Source of the DNA: Anaerolineae bacterium
GTDB taxonomy: Bacteria > Chloroflexota > Anaerolineae > Aggregatilineales > UBA2796
Length of the DNA stretch: 64,000 bases
Assembly: GCA_019637555.1 (NCBI GenBank)
Contig: JAHBVK010000011.1
Span: forward strand, 1 to 64,000
Direction: 5' to 3'
Position 1 is the stretch's first letter. Each line of letters begins with the position of its first letter. The notes under the pieces are model-generated. The model was not told where the DNA came from. It made no database searches and was given only the letters and a program-made list of their open reading frames with translations. Made by a program: the position numbers and the translations under genes. Below are positions 10,856 to 19,972 of this stretch, piece after piece.

Positions 10856-10963
10856 TTAACCCGCTACACCTTGCAACGTGAAGCCGCCCTTTGTTATGTC
10901 CTTAAGGATAAGGACAACAAGGTTGACAAGCGTTACGAGGTTAATTCGGGTAATTCGCTGCAT
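10856..10963 (-). CDS. BCAA leader peptide of the ilvB attenuator
   Basis: A 35-residue ORF whose residues 4-20 contain 12 Ile, Leu or Val in 17 positions (whole peptide: 4 Ile, 6 Leu, 5 Val). The codons just after the run, encoding KGGF at residues 25-28, contain the segment that can pair with the terminator's 5' arm; a hairpin (GTCCTTA/TAAGGAC, 10898-10915) overlaps the end of the Leu/Ile codons. A ribosome stalled for lack of charged BCAA-tRNA would free the antiterminator; one that reaches the stop would cover it. The Shine-Dalgarno is weak. Opposite-strand ORFs here are shadows. Confidence 0.8.
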   Translation of the reverse strand: MQRITRINLVTLVNLVVLILKDITKGGFTLQGVAG

Positions 10964-11002
10964 GGTTGTGGATTTCACTACCACTTTTTTACGTGTGTGA
11001 AG

Positions 11003-11031
11003 AGTGTAAGTGCAAGGTACGGGATCGGCAA
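11003..11031 (-). promoter_or_regulatory. Sigma-70-type promoter of the ilv attenuator
   Basis: On the minus strand a TTGCCG -35 (plus 11026-11031) and a TACACT -10 (plus 11003-11008) are separated by exactly 17 bp. Transcription would start about 30-35 nt before the leader peptide ATG at 10963. The 10964-11178 gap also holds the upstream region of the divergent TPR gene, with a GTGGTAG/CTACCAC hairpin at 11159-11173. Confidence 0.55.
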
Positions 11032-11178
11032 TTGGCAGTATGTACAAAAATTCACCACCAGCTTTTGGGCAGGTTGCCTAAGACTTACAAGCGACTTAGA
11101 GATTTGATTGATCTGATCAATAGTGTTCGAGGAGTATCACTTGAATCCGATCCGCCGTCGTGGTAGGCTACCACACTT

Positions 11179-12492
11179 ATGACTGATTATCGCATTCGTC
11201 GGGATCGCTCCTCGCTCGGCACTGGCGCAGTATTCAACGGGCGGCGGCAGAGCAGTATGCTCAAGCCCTTGTTGGTGCTAAATGTGATCGTGCTAGGCAT
11301 TGCTGCTGTCATTTGGTGGCAGTTCCCCGCCGCACAGAAGATGGCGCTAAATGTTGTTGGCTCCGCGCCCACCTCAACGCCCAATGCGGTGGAATACGCC
11401 GAACGTGCGGATCGCGCCTTCTGGCGCGGCGATCTGACGACGGCGGTAGAGAACTATCGCCTAGCTGCACTGCAGCGTCCCAACGATGTCGGTATCCTCT
11501 ACGAATTGGTGCGGATGCTGGTCTACCGCAGCTACGACGATCCGCGCAACGTCAGCGATCTGGACGAAGCGTTGACGGTCGCTCAGCAGGCAACGGATGC
11601 TGAATCGAATAATGCGCGTGCCTACACCGCTTTATGTTTGGCGCAAGTATCACAGGGTCTCTACGACGAAGCCTCGCGCGCTTGTCTGCGCGCCACCGAC
11701 CTGAATCCGCAGGATGCCGAAGCCCACGCTTTCCTCGCCCGTGCCTATGAGGGATCGCTGCGCTACGATGAGGCACTGGTCGAAGTACAAAAGGCGGTTC
11801 AACTTGATCCTCAGAGCATTGACGCTAACGTTGCCTACGGCGATCTGCTGACCACGCGTCGCCGCTACGATCAGGCGAAAACGGCGTTCGAGAATGCTAT
11901 AAAGGTCAACCCGCGTCTGGCGTTTCCCTACTTCAGTATGGGCGGCTTGAACCGCGTGATGGCAGCGAATCTAGGTGAACCGGATTTGCTGGAGGCGGCG
12001 ATCCAGAATTACAACGCGGTGCTGTCGATGAATCGGCGCAGCATCAAGGCGTATGTACGCTTATGTCAGACCTACATGGCGATGGGCGAGTTCAATCTGG
12101 CGAAAGATAACTGTACCACCGCTACCACGCTGGACAGCGACTCTACCGAAGCATGGCGCTTCTTGGGCGAGGTGCTCTATCGCAACAGCGCCTACGACGA
12201 CGCAATCAAGGCGTTTGCCCAATGCTCCAACCGCGAACAACTGCTGCCCGAAGATCAGCGGCAGTGGCAGTGCTGGGCATATCAGGCACTTTCTCATGTG
12301 CTGATGCAGCGCTGCACGCAGGCATATCCGCTGCTCTATGATTTGCTGATCTGGACACAGACGCCGCACGCTGTCGAACTGGCGAACGAAGGCTTGGATC
12401 GCTGCGGCGGCACAGCACCGCCCACACAAGCGCCCAATGCCACAATCCAGCCGCCAGCTACCGCACCGCCGACGGATTCTTCGCAAGGATAA
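11179..12492 (+). CDS. Membrane-anchored TPR protein
   Basis: 437 residues. A basic N-terminus precedes one hydrophobic anchor (about residues 28-47), then tandem TPR-like helical pairs from about 70 to 390 and a Pro/Thr/Gln-rich tail. The repeats show the pattern A-x-x-x-Y-x-x-A-L-x-x-x-P, as in YDEALVEVQKAVQLDPQ. The protein is probably extracytoplasmic scaffold material, but partners are unknown. It is divergent from the ilv promoter and convergent with the receiver-flavoprotein gene (12 bp apart). No good Shine-Dalgarno precedes the ATG; the 5' UTR carries a short hairpin. Confidence 0.8.
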   Translation: MTDYRIRRDRSSLGTGAVFNGRRQSSMLKPLLVLNVIVLGIAAVIWWQFPAAQKMALNVVGSAPTSTPNAVEYAERADRAFWRGDLTTAVENYRLAALQRPNDVGILYELVRMLVYRSYDDPRNVSDLDEALTVAQQATDAESNNARAYTALCLAQVSQGLYDEASRACLRATDLNPQDAEAHAFLARAYEGSLRYDEALVEVQKAVQLDPQSIDANVAYGDLLTTRRRYDQAKTAFENAIKVNPRLAFPYFSMGGLNRVMAANLGEPDLLEAAIQNYNAVLSMNRRSIKAYVRLCQTYMAMGEFNLAKDNCTTATTLDSDSTEAWRFLGEVLYRNSAYDDAIKAFAQCSNREQLLPEDQRQWQCWAYQALSHVLMQRCTQAYPLLYDLLIWTQTPHAVELANEGLDRCGGTAPPTQAPNATIQPPATAPPTDSSQG

Positions 12493-12504
12493 GCTAATCG
12501 CTGT

Positions 12505-14169
12505 TTAGAGCGTCGCCAGATATTGATGCACGAACTGGATTGCAATCGACCCTTCACCGACAGCAGAGGCAACGCGCTTCACCGACTGGTGCCGCACATC
12601 TCCTGCCGCGAAGACACCCGGTACGCTCGTTTCCAGCAAGTACGGCGGGCGATCTAGATCCCAGCCTTTGGGATTCTTACCATTCGTTTGTAAGTCTGAT
12701 CCGGTCAGGATGAAGTTATTGGCGTCGCGGTGGATCACGTCGGGAAGCCACTGCGTGCAGGGCGCTGCGCCGATGAAGATGAACAAACGGCTGCTCTCGA
12801 CTATCCTCTCCTCGCCGGTCCTGTTATTACGTAGGCGCAATTGCTCCAAACGATCCTCACCGATGACTTCTGCAACTTCGGTGCAGGACACGATTTCGAT
12901 GTTGTCTGTCTGGTTGATGCGCTCGATCAGGTAATAAGACATTGTTGCCGATAAGCCTTCGCCCCGAACTAGCATAATCACGCGGCGGGCATATTTGCAG
13001 AAGTGCAGTGCTGCTTGTCCGGCGCTGTTCGCCCCACCAACGACATAGACATCATCTCCCGCGCAGTTCAGCGCCTCGGTCATCGCCGCGCCGTAGTAAA
13101 CGCCACTGCCTGATAGCTTCTCAATACCGGGGATATTCAGTTTGCGGTATGCGACGCCCGTCGAGATCACCAGCGCATGACAGTATATTTCGCTGTCATC
13201 GGCTAACTTCAGGACGCGGAACGAATCGCGAATATGCAGTTCCTTAGCTTCCTGCGGCGAAAGGATTTCGACGCCAAAACGGCGGGCTTGAGTAACAGCG
13301 CGATGAGCTAGATCAGCGCCACTTAATCCCACCGGGAACCCTAGATAATTTTCGATATATGAGCTTGTGCCCGCCTGTCCACCGGGCGCAGTGTTTTCGA
13401 TCATCACCGTGTGCAAGCCCTCGGATGCGCCGTATACCGCTGCTGCCAGTCCGGCTGGTCCGCCGCCGACAATCGCCAGATCGTAGAAGCGCTGTTCAGC
13501 GCGCGTCTTCAGTCCGAGTTTGGCAGCAACTTGCTGCGTAGTCGGTGTCAGCAGCGACGAACCATCCGCGAATAAGACCACAGGCAGCGATGCTTCGGGT
13601 TTGCCCTCAATCATCGAGAGCAGCTTCGAGGCGTCCGCATTCTTTTCTAGGTCCAGCCATTGGTAGGGAATCTGGTTACGCGCCAGAAAATCCTTGATCT
13701 GGTGTGACGATGACGACCACTGATGACCAATCACCCGCACACCCTCGAATGGCGGGCGATAGGAATCAATCCAATTTCCGAGCAGATCATCCAATATGGG
13801 ATAGAGCCGTTCTTGCGGCGGATCCCACGGCTTCATCAGGTAATAATCAATGCGCACAGTATTGATAGCATGAATAGCGGCATCGGTATCGGCGTAGGCG
13901 GTCAGCAGTACCCGTTTAGTCAGCGGGTAAATATCCAGCGCCCGCTTCAGGAATTCAACGCCTGTCATCTCTGGCATGCGCTGATCGCTGATGATCAGCG
14001 CAACAGTGTCATTCCGCAGCTTCAACTTTTGCAGCGAGTCAAGTGCCTGTGCACCTGAACTGCTTTGGACTAGGCGATATTGCCCGCCATATTGGCGGCG
14101 CAAGTCGCGTTCTACCGCCGCCAAGACCTCCGCATCATCGTCAACCATAAGGATGATCGGTTTTGCCAC
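12505..14169 (-). CDS. Response regulator fused to a thioredoxin-reductase-like flavoprotein
   Basis: A three-part fusion of 554 residues. Residues 1-125 are a receiver with D10-D12, phospho-acceptor D62 in SDQRMP, T90 and K113. Residues about 143-222 look like a glutaredoxin/thioredoxin fold, but where a CxxC would stand there is WSSSS. Residues 228-554 are a pyridine-nucleotide disulphide reductase with FAD motif GGGPAG (235-240) and NAD(P)H motif GGANSAG (378-384). At the position of the TrxR CxxC the sequence is YYGAAMTEA, so the redox cysteines are missing. It follows the histidine kinase gene by 79 nt and is its likely target: phosphorylation could control a flavin oxidoreductase directly. 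Confidence 0.9.
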   Translation of the reverse strand: MAKPIILMVDDDAEVLAAVERDLRRQYGGQYRLVQSSSGAQALDSLQKLKLRNDTVALIISDQRMPEMTGVEFLKRALDIYPLTKRVLLTAYADTDAAIHAINTVRIDYYLMKPWDPPQERLYPILDDLLGNWIDSYRPPFEGVRVIGHQWSSSSHQIKDFLARNQIPYQWLDLEKNADASKLLSMIEGKPEASLPVVLFADGSSLLTPTTQQVAAKLGLKTRAEQRFYDLAIVGGGPAGLAAAVYGASEGLHTVMIENTAPGGQAGTSSYIENYLGFPVGLSGADLAHRAVTQARRFGVEILSPQEAKELHIRDSFRVLKLADDSEIYCHALVISTGVAYRKLNIPGIEKLSGSGVYYGAAMTEALNCAGDDVYVVGGANSAGQAALHFCKYARRVIMLVRGEGLSATMSYYLIERINQTDNIEIVSCTEVAEVIGEDRLEQLRLRNNRTGEERIVESSRLFIFIGAAPCTQWLPDVIHRDANNFILTGSDLQTNGKNPKGWDLDRPPYLLETSVPGVFAAGDVRHQSVKRVASAVGEGSIAIQFVHQYLATL

Positions 14170-14248
14170 TGTCCATGCTCCAATTCAATTTCAGGGGAGT
14201 TGTTAGCTTAAGCTTTCTGATTGCCTCAAGTATGCCGGATGATCGGCG

Positions 14249-15670
14249 TTATTGCTTGTAGGCAATTGGCAGGCGGATGATGAAGCGCGTGCGCCCCGGC
14301 TCCGACTGCACCTCCATCGTACCGTGATGCTGCTGAACGATGATGCGATAAGAGATATCTAGCCCCAGTCCGGTTCCCGCGCCTACATCTTTGGTCGTAA
14401 AGAAGGGAGTAAAGATGTGAGGCAATATCTCGGCGGGAATACCACTGCCGCTGTCGCTGATTTCCACCATAGCGAAGGTGGCTTCATGGCGAGTCGCCAG
14501 TTGCAGCGTGCGATTCTCCATGCCCTTCATCGCATCAATAGCGTTATCGATCAGGTTTGTCCACACCTGATTCAGGTCACTACCGTTGCCTGCAACTTTT
14601 GGCAGCGCGGGGTCGTAGTCGCGGATCACATTGACGTTTCGCAGCTTGTGGTTGAGTACCCGCAGCGTTGTTTCCAGTCCCCGCTCAAGGTCAACATCAT
14701 CGCTCATCGGAGCACGATCCACGTAAGTGTATTCCTTGATCGCACCGACCAGATCGGAGATGCGCTTGCTGCTCTGTGCCACGTCGTCTAGCAATTCCGC
14801 CGCCATCACCAGATGGCTCATCCACGTGATCACCGCAGGCACGGCATCCGCCCCCACCTGATCGTACATGGTCGCTAGATCATCCACGCTGATGCCAGCA
14901 TTGACTAGCACAGCAGCGATCTTCCAACCGTTCGCCACCTCATGTTCCTCCAGCCAACTACCCATACCCTCTTCTAGGTCGCTGCGTTCCAGCGGACTTA
15001 AGGCGCTGTGATACCGCAGTGGGGACATTAAACCTTGCTGCAAACTCTTTAGCATCTCCATTTGTTCGCGCGTAAAGCCGTAATTGTTCAGCGTCATCGT
15101 CTGTATCTGCAGCGCGGGCAATGCTTCCTGCAGTAACTGGGCTGAACGCCGCGCCGCTGCCGCTGGATTATTCAACTCGTGCGCCAAGCCTGCCGAGAGT
15201 TTGCCCAATGCTGCCATCTTCTGCTGCTGCGTCTCCTGACTGGCAAACATCGCCATCCGCTCGGCAGCGATGCGCAGAATGCGCGAACCGACTCTGGGAC
15301 AAGCACCGAAAATGCCACGAAACGCATCTGGCTCAAAAACTAGCAGTGTGCAAGACATGATCGCCTGTATGGTCTGCTCGGCGGGTGTACCATTCAGTAG
15401 ATTCAGTTGCCCGCAGCAGACTCCGCGCGGAGTCGTCCCCAGCACCGTCGTGGCGCCCTGAATTTGCCGCGTTACCTGCATTTCACCTTCCAGCACGACA
15501 GCGAACTTGACATCGGGATCGCCTTCCTTGATGAAGTACTCGCCATTGCGCAGGTGGAGCAAGCGGCTGTTGGTGAGCAGCCAGTTCATTTCTTCAGCGC
15601 TGATGCCTTCAAATAAGTCAATCTGGTACAGCGTATCTGCAGCCACTGCTCCACCCTCCACACCGTTCAT
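14249..15670 (-). CDS. Cyclic-nucleotide-binding-domain histidine kinase
   Basis: 473 residues, no membrane segment. Residues about 15-135 are a cNMP-binding (Crp-like) beta roll, starting LFEGISAEEMNWLL. The kinase core has H164 in AGLAHELNNP, an N box in NLIDNAIDAM, DSGSGIP, the F box TPFFTTK and GTGLGLDISY. It is a soluble sensor kinase that probably answers a nucleotide or other small ligand. It is first in a two-gene unit with the receiver-TrxR protein. The ATG at 15670 has only a weak ribosome site. The ligand is unknown: residues that grip cAMP phosphate are not clearly present. Confidence 0.92.
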   Translation of the reverse strand: MNGVEGGAVAADTLYQIDLFEGISAEEMNWLLTNSRLLHLRNGEYFIKEGDPDVKFAVVLEGEMQVTRQIQGATTVLGTTPRGVCCGQLNLLNGTPAEQTIQAIMSCTLLVFEPDAFRGIFGACPRVGSRILRIAAERMAMFASQETQQQKMAALGKLSAGLAHELNNPAAAARRSAQLLQEALPALQIQTMTLNNYGFTREQMEMLKSLQQGLMSPLRYHSALSPLERSDLEEGMGSWLEEHEVANGWKIAAVLVNAGISVDDLATMYDQVGADAVPAVITWMSHLVMAAELLDDVAQSSKRISDLVGAIKEYTYVDRAPMSDDVDLERGLETTLRVLNHKLRNVNVIRDYDPALPKVAGNGSDLNQVWTNLIDNAIDAMKGMENRTLQLATRHEATFAMVEISDSGSGIPAEILPHIFTPFFTTKDVGAGTGLGLDISYRIIVQQHHGTMEVQSEPGRTRFIIRLPIAYKQ

Positions 15671-16048
15671 TTGTTACCAAGCCGCAATATTAAGTCGTAA
15701 GCAGGAAGAATAAAAGAGTAGCGCGGCTAGCCTAACTAGCAATCACTCCGCGGTTAAAGTAAATGGGACAATCTGCTTCCAAGCAGCCCAATTAAACCCA
15801 TTTTTTTAGTGGAGAAAATGGGCGATTAATGGGTTTCAGTAGGCAAAAATTAGAAAATGCTAGGTTGGCGGCAAACTATTGGCGTTTGTGCCGTCGTACT
15901 GCTAATTCTCTCGGAAAGGCGGTAGCTTGACGGTCACTAATTTGCAGTTGATCAACGTGCTGATGAATGCTGCGAATTGACGGGGCAGGTCGCCAATGGT
16001 TCGCTACAATAGGGAAACTTGAAAATAAGGACTTGCAGAAGCACAGCT
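15671..16048. other. Divergent intergenic region with AT-rich inverted repeat
   Basis: 378 bp between the divergent histidine kinase and carbonic anhydrase genes. AAACCCATT (15794-15802) and AATGGGTTT (15828-15836) form a 9-bp stem around an AT-rich loop. TTCGCTACAAT ends at 16010 and gives a TACAAT -10 for the carbonic anhydrase, without a clear -35 at standard spacing. No gene is seen. Confidence 0.4.
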
Positions 16049-16687
16049 ATGCGTACTCTCAGCCATCTTTTCGATAACAACCGCCAGTGGGCGGAAAAAA
16101 TGACCGCGCGCGATCCTGAGTTCTTTCAGCGCTTGGCGGCGCAGCAGAAACCGCAGTACTTATGGATCGGCTGTGCAGACAGCCGCGTACCCGCCAACGA
16201 GATCATTGGTTTACTGCCCGGCGAGGTGTTCGTCCATCGCAACATCGCTAATGTGGTGGTGCATACCGATCTCAACTGCCTATCGGTGATTCAGTACGCG
16301 GTGGATGTGCTGCAAGTCAAAGATATCATTGTCTGCGGTCATTACGGCTGCGGCGGCGTCGGCGCAGCGATGCAAGGCAAGCAATTTGGCTTGATTGATA
16401 ACTGGCTGCGTCACCTCAAGGACATTTACCAGAAGCATCAAAGCGCCTTAGCAGCGATCAACGATGAACAGCAGCGGTTTGATCGCTTCTGCGAACTCAA
16501 CGTGATCGAGCAGGTCTACAACGTTTGCCACTCCACCCTCGTACAAGGTGCTTGGCAGCGTGGACAGTCGCTTTCCGTTCATGGCTGGATTTATGGTGTG
16601 CATGACGGACTGCTACAAGACCTTAAAGTTGTGGTCAGCAGTCCCGATGAGATTCAAGCGCTGTATCGAATGGCAGTAAACGGCTGA
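16049..16687 (+). CDS. Beta-class carbonic anhydrase
   Basis: Interconverts CO2 and bicarbonate. From the ATG at 16049 the protein has 212 residues and starts MRTLSHLFDNNRQWAEKM, the usual family N-terminus. The zinc ligands are C42, H98 and C101 with D44 in CADSR and H98-C101 in GHYGC, the same spacing as the Escherichia coli Can type. Other conserved features include GEVFVHRNIAN. A TTG at 16019 would add ten unconserved residues. It stands alone between the histidine kinase and the kinase-AAA gene. Confidence 0.94.
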   Translation: MRTLSHLFDNNRQWAEKMTARDPEFFQRLAAQQKPQYLWIGCADSRVPANEIIGLLPGEVFVHRNIANVVVHTDLNCLSVIQYAVDVLQVKDIIVCGHYGCGGVGAAMQGKQFGLIDNWLRHLKDIYQKHQSALAAINDEQQRFDRFCELNVIEQVYNVCHSTLVQGAWQRGQSLSVHGWIYGVHDGLLQDLKVVVSSPDEIQALYRMAVNG

Positions 16688-16837
16688 AAACCATTCAGCT
16701 TGCCCAAACTGCACAATCTTAGTGCTAACCTTGTGGTGGACTCGCTACAATTGCTACAAGTCGTATTCTAATAGAACTGTTTGATATTGATTTCTGCGAA
16801 CAACGTCCGTCACGCTCTTTCATCACGCTACGAGTAT

Positions 16838-19800
16838 ATGCAGCATACCATCGGCTATCGCTATCAAGTCATCGCGCAAATTGGGCGGGGTGCTATGGGG
16901 GCGGTCTATCGCGTCAAGGATCGCTTGACAGCGCAGATCGTAGCACTCAAACAGGTGACGGTACGACCCCAGGATCAACAGTTTCCAAGTCTGCTTGATT
17001 ATCGCTTGGCACTGGCGAATGAATTCCGCACACTTGCTTCACTACGCCATCCACACATCATCCATGTCTACGATTATGGGTTCGATAACGACGATCTGCC
17101 GTATTTCACGATGGAATTGCTAGATCGGGCGCGTCCACTCAAAGAATTCGTCAGTGCATCGATCAGAGATCGGGTCAAGCTGCTGATCCAGATTTTGCAA
17201 GCGCTTACGTATTTGCATCGTCATGGTCTAATTCATCGCGATCTCAAGCCGAGCAACGTCCTCGTGTTAGAAGATGGACGAGCCAAGCTGCTGGACTTCG
17301 GTCTAGCCGCTCCCGCCGACAACAATAGCATCGCGGCAGGGACTCTGGCTTATGCCGCGCCTGAACTGCTATTCGGAGAGCCTGCCACCGAAGCTAGCGA
17401 TCTGTACTCGGTGGGCATGTTGGCGTTTGAACTATTAGCGGGCAAACATCCCTTCGATCTCAGTAACAACGATCAACTGCGGCGTGACATCCGCGAACGT
17501 AAACCTGATCTGACCATGCTGCGGCTTAACGAGGACGAGCGGCGTGAGATCGCGCCGATTATCGGACGCTTGCTATCTAAACGTGCTGATACACGCTACC
17601 CCAATGCACAGCGCGTGATTCGCGCCCTGAGCGAGGCGATTCACGAACCTGTGCCCAACGAAAGCACTGGCATCCGCGAAAGTTTTTTGCAGACCGCCAA
17701 CTTTGTCGGGCGTGAATCTGAATTGAAGAAGCTGACTGAATCCATGCACGCCGCCATTGATGGGCGCGGATCGGGCTGGATGGTTATCGGTGAGTATGGT
17801 GTCGGCAAGTCGCGATTGCTGGAAGAGCTGCGGGCGCAAGCGCTGGTTGAAGGCATGACGGTGGTTGTCGGCTACACTCCGCGCGATGGTGGTCTGCCCT
17901 ACCATCCGTGGCGTACTATCATCCGGCACATGGCACTGTTCACGCACATTGATGACTTTGAAGCAGGCGTTTTGAAGGAGATTGTGCCGGATATTGGCAC
18001 ACTCTTGGGCAAAGAAGTGCTTGACGTGCCCCGCCTCGAAGGGCGTGATCATCAGCAGCGGTTATCACTCTCTATTACCATGCTGTTCGCCCGTCAGATT
18101 CGCCCGATCTTACTGCTAATCGAGGATGTTCACTGGCTGCAAGAAAGCCTAATCCCACTGCGCTATCTGTTTGAGCTGATCAACTCGCTGCCGTTGATGG
18201 TTGTCACCAGCTACAACAGCGAAGAATCGACACTGGCAGTTGATCGGCTGCCGCCGATGAACTGGCTGCCCCTGCGCCGCCTCAACGACAACGAGGTGCA
18301 GTCGTTGGCGGTGTCGGTGCTGGGCGACACCGCCTATCAACCGGAGTTACTGGAACTGCTTTCCCGCGAGACTGAAGGTAACGCTTATTTTCTGGTCGAA
18401 GTGATGCGCGCACTGGCGGAAGACGCCGGACAGCTAGACCGCGTGGGGCAGAATCGGCTGCCGGAACAAGTGGTCACGATGGGCATCATGGCACTGGCAC
18501 AACGACGGCTAGGACGCATCCAGCCGGAATCGCAGTTTGTGCTGCGCCTTGCGGCGGTGGGCGGACGCGATCTCGATCTGACGATCCTCGCCCACTTGAA
18601 CCCAACGTTAAATTTTGAACGCTGGCTGAACGAATGCGCTGTCGCTTCGATCCTTGTTTACCGCGAGAATCGCTGGAGCTTCACGCACGAAAAGATGCGC
18701 GAGGGCGTGCTTTACGGGGTCGCTGCCAGTTACCGCGCCGATTTGCATCGCCAGTACGCTGAAGCCGTCGAAGCCGTTTTCCCCGATGATCCCGATTACG
18801 CCATGATCTTGCTGGAACACTGGCATCAAGCAGGTGATGCGACCAACGAAGCACGATACGCCATCGTCGCCGCCGAGCAGTTGTGGCAGTTGAACAGCTT
18901 CGCGAGGCTGCGCAAGGTCGCGGAACGGGCACGCATCGGCTTGGCAACCTCCGATCCCGACGGTCAGCACGCCGACAAATTGATCCAACTGCTGTACTGG
19001 CAGGCGCAAGCACAGTTACGTTTGGGCGAGGTCACCAACGCGCATAAAGTTCTAGAACACTGCTTAGAATTGGCGGAATTGGTGGATGATCCGGCAATGT
19101 GGGTGGATGTGCTGCGTGCGTTGATCATGACCATCGTGATGGAAGGTGATTACGAAAAGGCGGAGAAATACGCTCGGCAAGCGTTGGAGGCAGCCCGCGA
19201 ACTAGAAGATACACAAATGACGGCGGAAGTCCTCGGTTTGAATCTATCTCCGATCTTGTTCAACTGTGGCGATTTGCAGGGCGCATGGGATTGTGGTCAA
19301 GAAGCACTCAAACTGTTGGACATGACTGGCGAAGTCAACCAGTATTCATGGCATCGCGCCCGTATCCTTTCGCAGCTTGGCGAGATCGCACGGCTACGCG
19401 GCGAAAGCGATCATTGTTTACGTTTGGTACAAGCTAGTCTGGACATCGCTAACCGCATTTCCGATTACCACATCATCGCCTACAACACCAAGATCAAAGG
19501 CGATCTGGCGGTGTCGGAGCGCAGTCCGCTGGCGTATCGCTATTACAGCGAAGCGATCCGCATGTTCAAGGGTGTACAGGAACGGCTGACCGTTGCGGAG
19601 ACCTTCAGCGATCTGGCACGGGCACGGATCATCATCAATGGTGACAACACGGGTTACCTGCAAGCACGTCAAGAACTGCGCGAAGCGCTGCAAATCGCGG
19701 AATCGGTGCAAGTCCCTGCCCTGCTGATTCGTGTGCTGCTCAGTGTAGCGCTCTACTACATGGCGCTGCAAAAGCCTTATTGGTCAGCGGAACTGGTTGG

Positions 19801-19972
19801 CGGGCTGCGTACTCATCGCATCACTGCCGACCTAATGCCGATCTGGGACGAGCTGCAGCACAAACTCACGCAATCGCTGCCTGCGCCGCAGTACGATGAA
19901 GCGCTCGCCCATGGCGACAAGTACCAAGACCTTCACGGCGCGACGGTGCGCATTCTCAAGGAGTGGAGCTAG
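16838..19972 (+). CDS. Ser/Thr protein kinase fused to an AAA ATPase and TPR-like C-terminus
   Basis: 1044 residues from the ATG at 16838 (a TTG at 16781 would add 19). The kinase domain has GRGAMGAVY near residues 17-25, Lys38, HRDLKPSN starting at 133 and DFG at 153-155, so it should be active. It is followed by an AAA_16/STAND-type ATPase with Walker A GEYGVGKS (318-325) and Walker B LLLIEDVHW, then about 450 residues of helical TPR-like repeats. This is the layout of kinase-STAND signalling proteins; the ATPase-TPR part probably senses a ligand or partner. Its stop overlaps the convergent DUF385 gene by 4 bp. No DNA-binding domain is present. Confidence 0.9.
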   Translation: MQHTIGYRYQVIAQIGRGAMGAVYRVKDRLTAQIVALKQVTVRPQDQQFPSLLDYRLALANEFRTLASLRHPHIIHVYDYGFDNDDLPYFTMELLDRARPLKEFVSASIRDRVKLLIQILQALTYLHRHGLIHRDLKPSNVLVLEDGRAKLLDFGLAAPADNNSIAAGTLAYAAPELLFGEPATEASDLYSVGMLAFELLAGKHPFDLSNNDQLRRDIRERKPDLTMLRLNEDERREIAPIIGRLLSKRADTRYPNAQRVIRALSEAIHEPVPNESTGIRESFLQTANFVGRESELKKLTESMHAAIDGRGSGWMVIGEYGVGKSRLLEELRAQALVEGMTVVVGYTPRDGGLPYHPWRTIIRHMALFTHIDDFEAGVLKEIVPDIGTLLGKEVLDVPRLEGRDHQQRLSLSITMLFARQIRPILLLIEDVHWLQESLIPLRYLFELINSLPLMVVTSYNSEESTLAVDRLPPMNWLPLRRLNDNEVQSLAVSVLGDTAYQPELLELLSRETEGNAYFLVEVMRALAEDAGQLDRVGQNRLPEQVVTMGIMALAQRRLGRIQPESQFVLRLAAVGGRDLDLTILAHLNPTLNFERWLNECAVASILVYRENRWSFTHEKMREGVLYGVAASYRADLHRQYAEAVEAVFPDDPDYAMILLEHWHQAGDATNEARYAIVAAEQLWQLNSFARLRKVAERARIGLATSDPDGQHADKLIQLLYWQAQAQLRLGEVTNAHKVLEHCLELAELVDDPAMWVDVLRALIMTIVMEGDYEKAEKYARQALEAARELEDTQMTAEVLGLNLSPILFNCGDLQGAWDCGQEALKLLDMTGEVNQYSWHRARILSQLGEIARLRGESDHCLRLVQASLDIANRISDYHIIAYNTKIKGDLAVSERSPLAYRYYSEAIRMFKGVQERLTVAETFSDLARARIIINGDNTGYLQARQELREALQIAESVQVPALLIRVLLSVALYYMALQKPYWSAELVGGLRTHRITADLMPIWDELQHKLTQSLPAPQYDEALAHGDKYQDLHGATVRILKEWS

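Noticed and set aside
10966-11166. Plus-strand ORF with CEECKCK and an ordered C-terminus
   Set aside because: It lies opposite the ilv promoter and leader peptide, starts with TTG without a ribosome site and has no recognisable family; the minus-strand reading explains the region better.
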